Source: Lentzea aerocolonigenes (GTDB lineage Bacteria; Actinomycetota; Actinomycetes; Mycobacteriales; Pseudonocardiaceae). From it: a stretch of DNA of 64,000 bases. Position 1 is the stretch's first letter. Each line of letters starts with the position of its first letter. The notes beneath the pieces were generated by a model. It saw nothing but the letters and a program-made list of their open reading frames with translations. It was not told the DNA's origin and did no database searches. Both the position numbers and the translations under genes were made by a program. Shown piece after piece: positions 36,960 to 46,496 of this stretch. Location of the stretch: the NCBI RefSeq assembly GCF_000955955.1, contig NZ_JYJG01000003.1:1-64000 (forward strand). The letters run 5' to 3'.

Positions 36960-38660
36960 TCAGCTCCAGCGGTCGTGCAAGGGGCGGGCGCCCGCGGCTT
37001 GCTCGGCCCACGGGACCCAGGCCGCTGCGGCGCCGGCGGGGGACGACCAGGGTTCGTCCGCGTAGACGAGGCGGGTGCCCGGCTGGTCGAGCCAGCGCAG
37101 GACCACGCCGGTTTCTTCCGGAGGGGCGCCGCGGAGGGGACCGGCCGTGGGGACGACGGTTTCCGCCGACGCGACGAGGGCGTCGACGACCGGCATCGGG
37201 CGGGTGCCGCGGCGAGCGACTCCGGCTGAGGCGAGGCGGCCGTAGCGGACGACCGAGAACTCCCAGCCGCCTTCGCGATCCGGGCGGGCGGCGACGAGCT
37301 GGGGGAGTGCGGCGAGGGCGGCCAGGCGTTGGGCCCGGTCCAGTGAGCGGACCAGGCCGGCCAGGCGGTCGCGGCGGCGGGCGGCTTCCTCGAAGCGCTC
37401 GGCTGAGGCGAGGCCGCCCAGTTGGGTGATGAGCCTGCGCAACGGGTCGGCGCTGCGGCCGACGACCAGGTCTTGGACGGCGACGACCGCCGGGGAGTAC
37501 TCCTCGACGGTCTGGCGGCCCGCGCACGGGGCTTGGCAGCGGCCCAGTTCGGCCAGTGCGCAGGGCGAGGCGCGCTGGTTCGTCGCCGGGATCTTGATCG
37601 TGCAGGAGCGCAGCGGGACGGCGTCGAGCAACGCGTCGGCCACCGACTCGGCTGTCTGGCGCGTGCGGAAGGGGCCCAGGGCGCCGTCGCGGGGGTTTCT
37701 GACCAGCGACAGCCGCGGGAACGCCTCGTCGGTCAGGACGAGCCACCAGGCGTGGTGCGGGTTCTTGGACCTGCGGTTGTAGGCGGGGCGGTGGGCCCGC
37801 AGCAGGCGTAACTCGCGCACTTCGGCTTCCAGCGGGTGAGCGCATTCGACGGCGTCCACGCGCACGGCGAGGGCGACCATCTCGCGGAGTCTGCGGCGGC
37901 CCTCGCTGGCGGTGAAGTACTGGCGGACCCGGCGGCGGAGGTCCGAAGCGGTGCCGACGTAGAGCACCTCTTCTTTGGGGCCGCGGAAGAGGTAGACGCC
38001 CGGCTTGGACGGCAGGTGGGCGGCCAGGGAGCGCTTCCGGCGTTGCTCCGGGGTGACTTCCGGGAGGTAGGCCAGCAGTTCTTCGAGTGAGTGCACGCCG
38101 ACGTTGCCGACGCGTTCCAGCAGCCCGTGCAGCACTTCGACGGTCGCGCGGGCGTCGGCCAGGGCGCGGTGGGTCGGCCGGGTCGTGGTGTGGAAGAGGT
38201 CGGCCAGCGCGGACAGGCGGCACGACGGGGCCTCGTCGCGGCTCAGCACGCGCCGCGCGAGTTTCACCGTGCAGACGACCGACGGCTTCGGCCAGCGGTA
38301 GCCGTGCCGTTCGCAGGCCGCTTTGAGGAAGCTGATGTCGAAACCCGAGTTGTGCGCGACCAGCACCGCTCCAGCCGCGAACTCCAGGAACGCGGGCAGC
38401 ACCGTGTCCAGCTTCGGCGCGCCCGTGACCATCAGCTGCGTGATGCCGGTCAGCTGGGCCACCTGCACGGGGATGCCGCGTTCCGGGTCGACGAGGGTGG
38501 CGAACTCGCCGAGCACCTCGCCGGCGCGGATCTTCACCGCGCCGATCTCGGTGATGGCGTCCTCCTCGTTGCTCCCGCCCGTCGTCTCCAGGTCGAAAAC
38601 GACGAACGTGGTGTCGCGAAGGGGCGTACCGAGCTCGTCGAAGGACAGTTGACCGGTCAC
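36960..38660 (-). CDS. DnaQ exonuclease fused to UvrC-like GIY-YIG nuclease
   Basis: A 566-residue fusion. Residues about 15-185 are a DEDDh 3'-5' exonuclease (VVFDLETTGG, HNSGFDISFL, HRALADARATVEVL). Residues about 215-300 are a GIY-YIG domain (KPGVYLFRGPKEEVLYVGTASDLRRRVRQYF). The rest resembles Cho/UvrC tails with a CQAPCAGR cysteine pair. It is the layout of M. tuberculosis Rv2191, probably a repair nuclease. The GTG start has TACCGT (38669-38674, minus strand) 8 nt upstream. A longer upstream frame contains no family residues. Confidence 0.9.
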   Translation of the reverse strand: MTGQLSFDELGTPLRDTTFVVFDLETTGGSNEEDAITEIGAVKIRAGEVLGEFATLVDPERGIPVQVAQLTGITQLMVTGAPKLDTVLPAFLEFAAGAVLVAHNSGFDISFLKAACERHGYRWPKPSVVCTVKLARRVLSRDEAPSCRLSALADLFHTTTRPTHRALADARATVEVLHGLLERVGNVGVHSLEELLAYLPEVTPEQRRKRSLAAHLPSKPGVYLFRGPKEEVLYVGTASDLRRRVRQYFTASEGRRRLREMVALAVRVDAVECAHPLEAEVRELRLLRAHRPAYNRRSKNPHHAWWLVLTDEAFPRLSLVRNPRDGALGPFRTRQTAESVADALLDAVPLRSCTIKIPATNQRASPCALAELGRCQAPCAGRQTVEEYSPAVVAVQDLVVGRSADPLRRLITQLGGLASAERFEEAARRRDRLAGLVRSLDRAQRLAALAALPQLVAARPDREGGWEFSVVRYGRLASAGVARRGTRPMPVVDALVASAETVVPTAGPLRGAPPEETGVVLRWLDQPGTRLVYADEPWSSPAGAAAAWVPWAEQAAGARPLHDRWS

Positions 38661-38668
38661 GATGTGGG

Positions 38669-38830
38669 ACGGTAGCGACGGGGTCTGACAATTTTCGGCG
38701 CTCGGTCGTTCGCAGGGGTGCTGACCTGCGGTTGCAGGGGTCGTCGAGCGCCGGTGCTGATCCTTTTCCAGATCATTGTTCCGGAGGCCGGAGATGTCCG
38801 TGCGCTGCTCAGGCACGGGGGCTCTAGCCT
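38669..38830. promoter_or_regulatory. divergent promoter region, nuclease and NYN gene
   Basis: TACCGT on the minus strand (38669-38674) and TAGCCT on the plus strand (38825-38830) lie 8 and 6 nt from their GTG starts. Both genes look leaderless. Confidence 0.45.
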
Positions 38831-38836
38831 GTTGGG

Positions 38837-40195
38837 GTGCCAGACCCGATGCCCGAGCCCGAGTTCGACGAGCCTGCCGAGGAGGCAGGCGAGTCCGCAG
38901 ATGAGTCCACTGTGGACTGGGCGGCCCTGCCGGAGCCGTTGCGGGCGAGACTGGCGGAGCTCGGTGCGGACGCGTTGGGCGAGATGGCGAAGGTCGACGT
39001 GCCGCAGCATCTGCGGCCGGTGGCGAAGTTCGCGCCGACGAAACGGGCCCGGCTGGGTGGCGCGCAGGTCGTCGCGGGCCTGCGGAACTCGGCCAACTTC
39101 CGCACGGCCGTGGTGGAGTGGCTGGGCAAGAACCGGCCGTCGACGCTCGAGGTGACGTCGCCGGACCCGGTGACGGCGGCCGCGGCGGCGGTGCTGACCG
39201 GTGACGACGTCGCGCCGCACTACGTGGAGCTGGTGTCGCGACGGGTCGGCGACGCGACGTTGCGGGCCGAGCGGGATGCCGCCGTGGTGCGGGCGGAACG
39301 GCTCGAAGGTGAGCTCGAACGGCTGAAGGCCGAGCGCAGCCAGCTCGACGGTGCGGCGGAACGGATCCGCGCGGATGCCGAGATCGAGCTGGAACGCCTG
39401 CGCAAGCGGTTGCGGGAGCAGGGCGTGAAGCTGCGCGAGGCCAAGGACGCCGCCGAGGCCGCGGCCGCCGAGGTGGACAAGATCCAGGTGCGTACGGCAG
39501 AGGAGGTCAAGCGCCTCACCGCCGAACGCGACCGGGAGCGGGAACGCGCGGAGACCGAGCGCGGCAAGGCACAGCGGGCGATCGCGGATGCCGAGGTGGC
39601 CCGCCAGTCCGCGCGGGAGGCCCGGCAGGCGGACGAGGTGCGGCTCGCGCTGCTCGTGGACACGCTCGACGGTGCCGTGACGGGTTTGCGTCGCGAGTTG
39701 GCGTTGGGTGGTGGCACCGGGCCGCGTCCTGCCGACCTCGTGCGGGGTGCCAGTGCGTCGCAGGGGGCAGTTGGGCGCGTGGAGGACCCGGCGGCGCTGG
39801 ACCGGCTGCTGGCGTTGCCCGCGGTGCACCTGGTGGTGGACGGCTACAACGTCACGAAGACCGGTTACCCAGAGCTTTCGTTGTCGGATCAGCGTGATCG
39901 GCTCGTGCATCAGCTGGCGGTGCTCGCCGCGCGCACGGGGGCTGAGGTGACGTTGGTGTTCGACGGCGCTGGGGTGGTGGCCGTGCCCGCGGCGGCTCCA
40001 CGGGGCGTGCGCGTGCTCTTCAGCGATCCTGGTGTTCTGGCAGATGACGTGATTCGTGCGCTGGTCACCGCGGAGCCCGAGGGGCGTCCTGTGGTGGTGG
40101 TGACGTCGGATCGCGCGGTCGCCGACTCGGTGCGACGTCGCGGCGCGCACCCGGTGCCGTCCGCTGTGTTGCTGGCCCGTCTCGGGCGCGTTTGA
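38837..40195 (+). CDS. coiled-coil protein with C-terminal NYN (PIN-like) domain
   Basis: A 452-residue protein. An acidic N-terminus leads to ALPEPLRARLAELGADALGEMAKVDVPQHLRPVAKFAP, then a long charged coiled coil (about 130-285, ERLEGELERLKAERSQ), then a NYN domain with VHLVVDGYNVTKTGYPELSL, VTLVFDGAGV and VVVVTSDRAVADSVRRRGAHPVPS. YacP-like NYN domains are predicted RNases. The coiled coil suggests oligomers. The start is supported by a -10 box 6 nt upstream. Confidence 0.82.
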   Translation: MPDPMPEPEFDEPAEEAGESADESTVDWAALPEPLRARLAELGADALGEMAKVDVPQHLRPVAKFAPTKRARLGGAQVVAGLRNSANFRTAVVEWLGKNRPSTLEVTSPDPVTAAAAAVLTGDDVAPHYVELVSRRVGDATLRAERDAAVVRAERLEGELERLKAERSQLDGAAERIRADAEIELERLRKRLREQGVKLREAKDAAEAAAAEVDKIQVRTAEEVKRLTAERDRERERAETERGKAQRAIADAEVARQSAREARQADEVRLALLVDTLDGAVTGLRRELALGGGTGPRPADLVRGASASQGAVGRVEDPAALDRLLALPAVHLVVDGYNVTKTGYPELSLSDQRDRLVHQLAVLAARTGAEVTLVFDGAGVVAVPAAAPRGVRVLFSDPGVLADDVIRALVTAEPEGRPVVVVTSDRAVADSVRRRGAHPVPSAVLLARLGRV

Positions 40196-40284
40196 ACACC
40201 CGGTAGCCTGACCCGGAATCGATCTTCGGCTCGGTCTTCGGGCTCGATCTTGACGGTCTTGTTCTCGCGAAGGGGATCGGCGGC

Positions 40285-41292
40285 GTGTCGTCGCGCAAAC
40301 TCACCCGCGGTGTTCTGGTTACCGCCCTGTTCTTCGGTGCTCTGCCGGCCGTGTCGTTCGCCGCGCAGCCGGCTGATCCGGCGCGCGCGTACGCCGATCT
40401 GACGGCGCAGGCGACCAAGCTCAACGAGGAAGTCCTGCGGGCGCAGGAGGATCTGGTCCTGCGTCGGGCCGAGCTCGAACGCGCCTCGGTGGATGTGGCG
40501 GCGGCGCAGCAGATCGAGCGGCAGGCGAAGTCCGACGAGGACGGTTACCGCGGCCAGGTCGACCTGATCACCCAGGCGTCGTTCGAGGGTGCGCGGTTCA
40601 ACCAGCTGTCGGCGCTGCTCGTCGCGGACTCCCAGCAGGACTTCCTGAACCGCCTGGAGATGATGCGGGTCCTGGCGTCGGACAAGGCCGACTCGCTGGC
40701 CCGGCTGTCGGGCGCCGTTGAGAAGGCGCGTCAGGCGCACCAGGCGGCGGAGAACTCGCGCACTCGTGCTGCCGAGGCCGCTTCGGCGGCCGAGCGGTTG
40801 AAGGCCGACCTCGACGGGCGCAGCCGCGCGCTGCAGGCGCAGATCAGTGAGGTGCGTGCCGCGTTGACGCGGCTGCCCGCGCCGGTCGTGAACCGGCTGC
40901 GGGATCCGGGCGACCGGTCCGCGGTCAGCGTGCCCGCGGGGACGGCCGGGATCGCGCTGGCGTTCGCACTGGCGCAGCGCGGGGACGAGTACCGCTACGG
41001 CTCGACCGGGCCCGACCAGTGGGACTGCGCCGGCCTGACGATGAAGGCCTACGCGTCCGCGGGGCTCAACATTCCGCGCACGTCCGGTGGGCAGGCTGCG
41101 GTGGGGCGGGTGGTCACGCGCGGCGAGGTCCGTGCGGGCGACCTGATCGTCTACTACTCGAGCCGGTCGCACGTCGCGATGGCTGTCGACAACATGCGGG
41201 CCGTGCACGCCTCCACTGAGGGGCAGCCGGTGAAGATCGCGCCGATCGACGCCATCGGGCCCATCGCGGTGATTCGGCGCATCGAGGGCTAG
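40285..41292 (+). CDS. NlpC/P60 peptidoglycan hydrolase, RipC-like
   Basis: A 335-residue secreted hydrolase. A signal peptide (about 1-27) precedes a coiled-coil regulatory region (30-200) and a C-terminal NlpC/P60 domain with catalytic Cys248 (DQWDCAGLTMKAY), His296 (SHVAMAV) and a third polar residue at His308. It cuts peptide stems in the wall. Position and architecture agree with Rv2190c (RipC), which in mycobacteria is activated by FtsEX. GGGGATC about 8 nt before the GTG may serve as ribosome site. Confidence 0.9.
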   Translation: MSSRKLTRGVLVTALFFGALPAVSFAAQPADPARAYADLTAQATKLNEEVLRAQEDLVLRRAELERASVDVAAAQQIERQAKSDEDGYRGQVDLITQASFEGARFNQLSALLVADSQQDFLNRLEMMRVLASDKADSLARLSGAVEKARQAHQAAENSRTRAAEAASAAERLKADLDGRSRALQAQISEVRAALTRLPAPVVNRLRDPGDRSAVSVPAGTAGIALAFALAQRGDEYRYGSTGPDQWDCAGLTMKAYASAGLNIPRTSGGQAAVGRVVTRGEVRAGDLIVYYSSRSHVAMAVDNMRAVHASTEGQPVKIAPIDAIGPIAVIRRIEG

Positions 41293-41295
41293 CGT
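41290..41295 (+). promoter_or_regulatory. -10 box overlapping the NlpC/P60 stop codon
   Basis: TAGCGT includes the TAG stop and ends 7 nt before the GTG at 41303. Confidence 0.4.
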
Positions 41296-41302
41296 TGCGC
41301 CG

Positions 41303-42070
41303 GTGAAGCACCTCAGGCCGTTGCTGGCGATCACGGTCGCCATGACGTTCCTGCTGGGCCTGACCGTTGCAATGCGGCCTGTTGAGTTGCCGCCGACGGA
41401 AACTGTTCATTGCAAGGAAGCGGTGCTGACGGCGTCGTCCGGCACCGTGACCAGCAGTTCTTGTGATGGCGAACTCGCTGGACGTGCATTGGGTGTGTTG
41501 GACGACTCGGTGTCGGGTGTAGCCGATATATTGGATATCAGTTGGTCGCGACGGGTCGACGTCGTGATTCCGGCTTCGGACACCGAGCTCGTGTCGCTCG
41601 TCGGACCGGCGTTCGCGGACATGGCCGGGATCGCGATTCGTGACGGTTCCGGGCAGCGCGTGGTGCTCAATAGGGTGCGTGCGGCGGCGTTGACTCCGTT
41701 GGAGTTGCGTGTGCTGCTGCGGCACGAGATCACCCACGTGGCGACGCGCGACCTGACGTCGGACTCGGCGCCGCTGTGGCTGGTCGAGGGGTTCGCGGAC
41801 TGGGTGGCGTTCCACGGGCTCGGGCTGTCGCTGCGCCAGGCCGCGCCGTTGCTCACGTCCAGTGTCTCGGCGCTGCCCACCGACTTCAGTGGTGCGGGGC
41901 GTGATCTGGCTTACCAGCAGGCGTACTCGATCATGGTCTACCTGGAGTCGAAGCTGGGGGAGCGGGGCGTCGTCGACTTCTTCCTGCAGCACGCTTCTCG
42001 GTCCGCTGTGGAGCTGGGGGCGGTCGACGTGGCGGGCTGGCGCGAGTTCCTGCGGTCGAGCATCGGATAG
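41303..42070 (+). CDS. membrane-anchored gluzincin-like metallopeptidase (HEITH)
   Basis: A 255-residue protein with an N-terminal signal anchor (7-24) and a zinc site HEITH (His141, Glu142, His145) followed by Glu162 in WLVEGFADWVAFHG. This is the peptidase MA-like arrangement. A conserved YQQAYSIMVYLESKLGERGVVDFF follows. It matches the place of Rv2189c between RipC and PimB'. A GATATATTGGATATCAG repeat is in frame (ADILDIS) and two TTGCAA words lie nearby. Confidence 0.75.
   Translation: MKHLRPLLAITVAMTFLLGLTVAMRPVELPPTETVHCKEAVLTASSGTVTSSSCDGELAGRALGVLDDSVSGVADILDISWSRRVDVVIPASDTELVSLVGPAFADMAGIAIRDGSGQRVVLNRVRAAALTPLELRVLLRHEITHVATRDLTSDSAPLWLVEGFADWVAFHGLGLSLRQAAPLLTSSVSALPTDFSGAGRDLAYQQAYSIMVYLESKLGERGVVDFFLQHASRSAVELGAVDVAGWREFLRSSIG
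41521..41541. repeat. degenerate GATATATC word in the metallopeptidase gene
   Basis: GCCGATATATTGGATATCAG is one base off the core word, followed by the GGATATCAG half-motif, and encodes ADILDIS. Confidence 0.65.
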
Positions 42071-42073
42071 CGT
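42068..42073 (+). promoter_or_regulatory. -10 box of leaderless pimB' message
   Basis: TAGCGT, containing the upstream TAG stop, ends 7 nt before the GTG at 42081. The arrangement is the same as at 41290. Confidence 0.4.
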
Positions 42074-42080
42074 TGGGTTC

Positions 42081-43184
42081 GTGCGCCGAACCTTGCTGGT
42101 GACCAACGACTTCCCGCCTCGCCCCGGTGGCATCCAGTCCTACCTGCACGCGTTGGCGACACGGCTGCCCGCGGACTCCCTCGTCGTGTACGCGCCGAAG
42201 TGGAAGGGCGCGGCGGAGTTCGACGCGGCGCAGCCTTTCCCGGTGGTGCGGCATCCGACGTCGCTGATGCTGCCGACGCCCGATGTGCTCCGGCGTGCTC
42301 GTGAGATCGCCCGCGCTGAGTCGTGCGAGGCGGCGTGGTTCGGGGCGGCGGCACCGCTGGCGTTGCTGGCGCCGTCGCTGGGGTTGAGCCGCGCGGTGGC
42401 GTGCACCCACGGGCACGAGGTCGGCTGGTCGATGTTGCCGGTGGCGCGGCAGGCGTTGCGGGCGATCGGGTCCGGTGTGGACGTCGTGACGTACGTCAGC
42501 CGCTACACCCGTTCGCGGTTCGCGGCGGCGTTCGGGCCGATGGCGGCCTTGGAGCACCTGCCGTCCGGTGTGGACACCGATCTCTACCGCCCGGATCCCG
42601 CCGCGCGGGCCGAGATTCGTCAGCGGTACGGGCTGGGCGACCGGCCGGTGATCGTGTGCGTGTCGCGCCTGGTGCCGCGCAAGGGACAGGACGTCCTGAT
42701 CCGCGCCCTGCCGCTGATCCAGCGCACGGTGCCGGACGCGGCGTTGCTGATCGTCGGTGGCGGGCCGTACCGGGGGACGCTCGAGCAGATGGCGGCCGGC
42801 TCGCGTGACATCGTGCTGACCGGCTCGGTGCCGTGGGAGGAACTGCCCGCGCACTACAACGCCGGCGACGTCTTCGCGATGCCGTGCCGCACCCGTGGCC
42901 GCGGTCTCGACGTCGAGGGGCTGGGCATCGTCTACCTGGAGGCTTCGGCGACCGGGCTGCCCGTGATCGCCGGACGGTCCGGCGGCGCGCCGGAGACCGT
43001 TCGCGACGGCATCACCGGCAACGTCGTCGATGGGCTCAACGTCGAGAACGTCGCCGAGAGGATCGCGATGTTGCTCGCGGATCCCGAGATGGCGGCCAAG
43101 ATGGGACGCGCCGGACGTGAGTGGGTGAGCGACCACTGGCGGTGGGATCAGCTCGCGCACCGCCTCGAAGGCCTCATCGGCTGA
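42081..43184 (+). CDS. pimB: GDP-mannose-dependent PIM mannosyltransferase PimB'
   Basis: A 367-residue GT4 glycosyltransferase. LLVTNDFPPRPGGIQSYLHAL, VRHPTSLMLPTPDV, AAWFGAAAPLALLAPSLG, THGHEVGWSMLPVARQALR, LVPRKGQDVLIRALPLIQ and FAMPCRTRGRGLDVEGLGIVYLEASATGLPVIAG match mycobacterial PimB' (Rv2188c) throughout. It adds the second mannose to phosphatidylinositol mannoside at the inner membrane leaflet. Probably leaderless GTG start. Confidence 0.93.
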   Translation: MRRTLLVTNDFPPRPGGIQSYLHALATRLPADSLVVYAPKWKGAAEFDAAQPFPVVRHPTSLMLPTPDVLRRAREIARAESCEAAWFGAAAPLALLAPSLGLSRAVACTHGHEVGWSMLPVARQALRAIGSGVDVVTYVSRYTRSRFAAAFGPMAALEHLPSGVDTDLYRPDPAARAEIRQRYGLGDRPVIVCVSRLVPRKGQDVLIRALPLIQRTVPDAALLIVGGGPYRGTLEQMAAGSRDIVLTGSVPWEELPAHYNAGDVFAMPCRTRGRGLDVEGLGIVYLEASATGLPVIAGRSGGAPETVRDGITGNVVDGLNVENVAERIAMLLADPEMAAKMGRAGREWVSDHWRWDQLAHRLEGLIG

Positions 43185-43547
43185 GCCGTATCCAATACGC
43201 GATATATCACGCTGCGCCCGATGTGAGCGGAATTTGCGCGGCCGAAATATGCGTGCGATGGCAACGGTATGGGCGTTGTATACAGCAAGTCGCCGCTGTG
43301 TCCGCGCCCACGGCTTGTGCTCGGGCTGTATTCCATCCGCTGTATGCAAGCTGCATCCGCTGTGAGCAGGCCGTCGACGAGCAGTCGGCCGCCTGTATGC
43401 AGGTCGTGTGCGGCGGCGGTGCGCTGAGTACATCGGATAGGCCGGATTCAGCTGGTATGCGATATATCGGATATTGCGCTGCATATGACAACGTTGTCAT
43501 GAAGCGATACATCGGATATCGGTGGTGTCCTGCATATTGGATATCGG
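43185..43547. other. noncoding 363-bp island dense in palindromic words
   Basis: No convincing gene on either strand. It holds two GATATATC words (43201, 43461), GGATATCGG at 43514 and 43539, two GTATGCA words (43342, 43395), TGTATACAG near 43277 and a perfect 16-bp palindrome ATGACAACGTTGTCAT (43485-43500). It lies between convergent pimB' and the SARP gene, so a promoter role for the neighbours is unlikely. A small RNA or regulatory element is possible. Confidence 0.7.
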
Positions 43548-46415
43548 TCAGGGCTGGATGAGTGCGCGGGCCCGGATTTCCAAGGCGCGCAAGCCCAGTT
43601 CCGAGCTGCGGCGTGCGGCTTCGTCAGCGGCGGACCGGGACTCGGGATGGCGGTCGAGATCGCGCCACACCACGGCCAGTCCGATCAGCGCGCGGACCTC
43701 GCCGGACGCGTAGCCGATGCGCCGGGCCGTGGCGAGGGCCTGGCCGAGGAGCTCGGCGGCGGCGTCGAAGTCGGACAGGGCGCGGCGGACGTCGCCGAGC
43801 GTGATCCGCACCGAGGTCGCCACCTGCGGGTCGCCGCCGTCGGCGACGAGGGACAGCGCGCGAGAAGCCAGGGACAGCGCGGCCGGGGGGTTGCCGGAAG
43901 CGAGCTCCAGGGCGGCCAGGTTCTCGAGGGTCTCCGCCTCGCCGGCCGGGACGTTGCCGATCTCCAGGGCGCGGTCGAGGTGGTCGCGGGCCTCGCCGAG
44001 GCGTCCCTGCAGGCGCAGCGCCATGCCGAGGTAGGTGTGGCTGTCGGCGTTCGGGGCGAGCGCGAGGGCCTGGGAGAAGTGGTCGACGGCGCCGTCGATC
44101 TCGCCGAGCTCCACGGACAGCTGGCCGAGGTTGTAGAGGCCGGTGCTGATGCTGTCGGCCGAGTGCAGCATCGCCAGGCAGCGGACCAGGGCTTCCTTCG
44201 CCTCGGTCAGCTGTCCGGAGCGGCGGTGCACCAGGCTGAGGTTGTTCAGCACGCTCGCCTCGGCGTCCTTGTCGCCCAGCGCCCGGTACAGCTCGATCGC
44301 CTGGTTGTGGTGCTCGACCGACAACGCGTACTCGCCCAGCCGCAGGTAGAGGGTGCCGAGGTTCGCGTGCATGGCGGCCTCTGCGGGGTGGTTCGAGGAC
44401 GCGACCGCCGCCTGCAGGCCGTGGTGGGCGGTCGCGAGCCATTCGCCGACGTGCTGGCCGATCCACAGGTAGCCGCGCAGCGCGTCGGCCAGCTGCCACG
44501 CCATCGGGGCCGGACCGTGCTCGGCGGCCTGCTGGATGGCGGCGGTCAGGTTCGGGCGTTCCGCGTCGAGCCACGCGAGCGCCTCGGCGGAGGTCGTGAT
44601 CCTGGGCGCGGGGCCGGTGGAGGACGTCGGCAGCCGCACGATGCCGGGGTAGAGCAACTCGGCGCAGCGTTCGACGCCGCGCAGGTAGTGGTTCAGCAGG
44701 ACCGTCCAGGCCAGCTGTTGCTCGGCCGGCGTGTCCGACTCCTCGCGCAACGCCGCCGCGTAACGCACCAGCTCGTCGTGGAACCGGAAACGGCCCGGCG
44801 CGAGCGAAACCACCAGCTGGGCGATCTCCAGCACCGTCAGCAGGCCCTCGGCGTCCACATCGGCCAGAGCCGAGGCGGCCTCCGCGGTGAAGTCCGGGCC
44901 GGGTACCAGCGACAGCAACCGGAACAACCGTTGCGGCGCCGGCGGAAGCGCCGCGTAGGCCAGCTCGATCGGCGAACCGGAAATCGTCACGTCGCCGCGC
45001 CCAGCCAGATAGGCCGCCGCCACCCGCAACGCCAGCGGCAGGTGCCCGCACCGGGAGGCCAGCTCGGCGTGGTCACCGGGACCCAGCAGCCGGCCGAGCA
45101 ACGCCGCGGACTCGGCGGGAGCGAACACGTCGACCGGCACCGTCCGCGCGCCGTTCATCGCGATCAGCCCGCGCAGGTCGTCCCGCGACGTCACGATCAC
45201 CCGGCACGACGCGGTCCCCGGCAGCAACGGCCGCACCTGGTCCGGCGCGGAAGCGTTGTCCAGCACCAGCAGCATCCGCCGGCCCGAGACCAGCGAGCGC
45301 AGCATCGTGCTCTGCTCGTCGGCGTCCGGCGGGATCTCGTCCGGCGGCACCCCGAGCGCGCGCAGGAACCGCGACAGCACGTCCATCTCGTCCGCGGGCG
45401 GCCCCAGCGAGTAGCCGCGCAGGTCGACGTACAACTGCCCGTCCGGGAACCTGTCCCGCAGCAGGTGCGCCATGTGCACGGCCAGCGTCGTCTTGCCCAC
45501 GCCCGGCTGTCCCGCCAGCGTCACGATCGGCACCGACCCGCCGGTGATGAGCCCGGAGATCCGCTCCACGTGCTCCACGCGCCCGGTGAAGTCAGCGATG
45601 TCGTCCGGCAGCCGCATCGGCGACGCGGGCGCGCGTTCCGGCTCGCGCTCGGCGACCGGAGCGGCCAGCGACGGCGCTCCCACGAGGATCGCCTGGTGCA
45701 ACGCCCGCAGCTCACCGGACGGATCGATGCCGAGCTGCTCGTCCAGGGTCCGGTCGAGCTGCCGGAACGCCTCCAGCGCCTCCGCCTGCCTGCTGCTGCG
45801 GTACAGCGCGAGCATCAGCTGCGCCCAGAACCGCTCGCGCAACGGGTGGTCCCGCGTCAGTGTGAACAGTTCCGGCACCAGGTCCGCGTGGTTGCCCAGC
45901 GCGAGCTCCACGTCGATCCGCTGCTCGTGCACACTCATCAGCAGCTCGGTCAGCCGCGGCGCGTTCTCGGCGTACAAGGTCTCCGACGGCACGTCCGACA
46001 GCACCGGACCACGCCACAGCTCCAGCGCCTCGGCAAACGCTTTCCGCGCCGTGACCAGGTCGTCCGCCGCGGCAGCCGCCCGTCCACGAGCAGCAGCGTC
46101 AGCGAACCGGTGCACGTCCACGGCCAGCGGGTCGACCCGCATCCGGTAGCCGTCGGCCGCGGTCTGGATCAGCGACGGATCACCCAGCGCCGCCCGCAGC
46201 CGCATCACGTACGTCTGCAACGTCCCACGAGTGCGGGCAGGCGGTGCGTCACCCCACAGGTGCTCGACGAGTTCCGTCACGGGAACGACGCGGTTCGGCC
46301 GCAGCAGCAACGCCGCCAGCAACGCCCTGTGCTTGCCCGCGCGAAGCACCACCGAGGCGCCGTCCAGACGCACGTCCAACGGGCCGAGCAGCCGGAACTG
46401 CGGACCCGAAGTCAT
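43548..46415 (-). CDS. SARP/AfsR-family transcriptional regulator with NB-ARC and TPR
   Basis: A 955-residue regulator: OmpR-type winged helix (about 5-95, FRLLGPLDVRLDG and VPVTELVEHLWGDAPPARTRGTLQTYVMRLR), BTAD domain (100-245), NB-ARC ATPase with Walker A GQPGVGKTT (about 295) and LLVLDNA as Walker B, then TPR repeats (about 640-930). AfsR-type proteins activate secondary metabolite or differentiation genes. No biosynthetic cluster is adjacent, so targets are elsewhere. It breaks the otherwise conserved pimB'-fadD15 order and looks lineage-specific. Confidence 0.9.
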   Translation of the reverse strand: MTSGPQFRLLGPLDVRLDGASVVLRAGKHRALLAALLLRPNRVVPVTELVEHLWGDAPPARTRGTLQTYVMRLRAALGDPSLIQTAADGYRMRVDPLAVDVHRFADAAARGRAAAAADDLVTARKAFAEALELWRGPVLSDVPSETLYAENAPRLTELLMSVHEQRIDVELALGNHADLVPELFTLTRDHPLRERFWAQLMLALYRSSRQAEALEAFRQLDRTLDEQLGIDPSGELRALHQAILVGAPSLAAPVAEREPERAPASPMRLPDDIADFTGRVEHVERISGLITGGSVPIVTLAGQPGVGKTTLAVHMAHLLRDRFPDGQLYVDLRGYSLGPPADEMDVLSRFLRALGVPPDEIPPDADEQSTMLRSLVSGRRMLLVLDNASAPDQVRPLLPGTASCRVIVTSRDDLRGLIAMNGARTVPVDVFAPAESAALLGRLLGPGDHAELASRCGHLPLALRVAAAYLAGRGDVTISGSPIELAYAALPPAPQRLFRLLSLVPGPDFTAEAASALADVDAEGLLTVLEIAQLVVSLAPGRFRFHDELVRYAAALREESDTPAEQQLAWTVLLNHYLRGVERCAELLYPGIVRLPTSSTGPAPRITTSAEALAWLDAERPNLTAAIQQAAEHGPAPMAWQLADALRGYLWIGQHVGEWLATAHHGLQAAVASSNHPAEAAMHANLGTLYLRLGEYALSVEHHNQAIELYRALGDKDAEASVLNNLSLVHRRSGQLTEAKEALVRCLAMLHSADSISTGLYNLGQLSVELGEIDGAVDHFSQALALAPNADSHTYLGMALRLQGRLGEARDHLDRALEIGNVPAGEAETLENLAALELASGNPPAALSLASRALSLVADGGDPQVATSVRITLGDVRRALSDFDAAAELLGQALATARRIGYASGEVRALIGLAVVWRDLDRHPESRSAADEAARRSSELGLRALEIRARALIQP

Positions 46416-46496
46416 TGCCTTCCCTTCGCGCGAGCCGGATCATCCCCCTGTACCGGACAGCCTAGTTGCGCCCGGAGTCGCGCACTGTCGCCGAGT

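Noticed and set aside
43548..46415. SARP gene as marker of a secondary-metabolite cluster in the window
   Set aside because: Neighbours are conserved lipid and wall genes; no PKS, NRPS or RiPP genes are seen.
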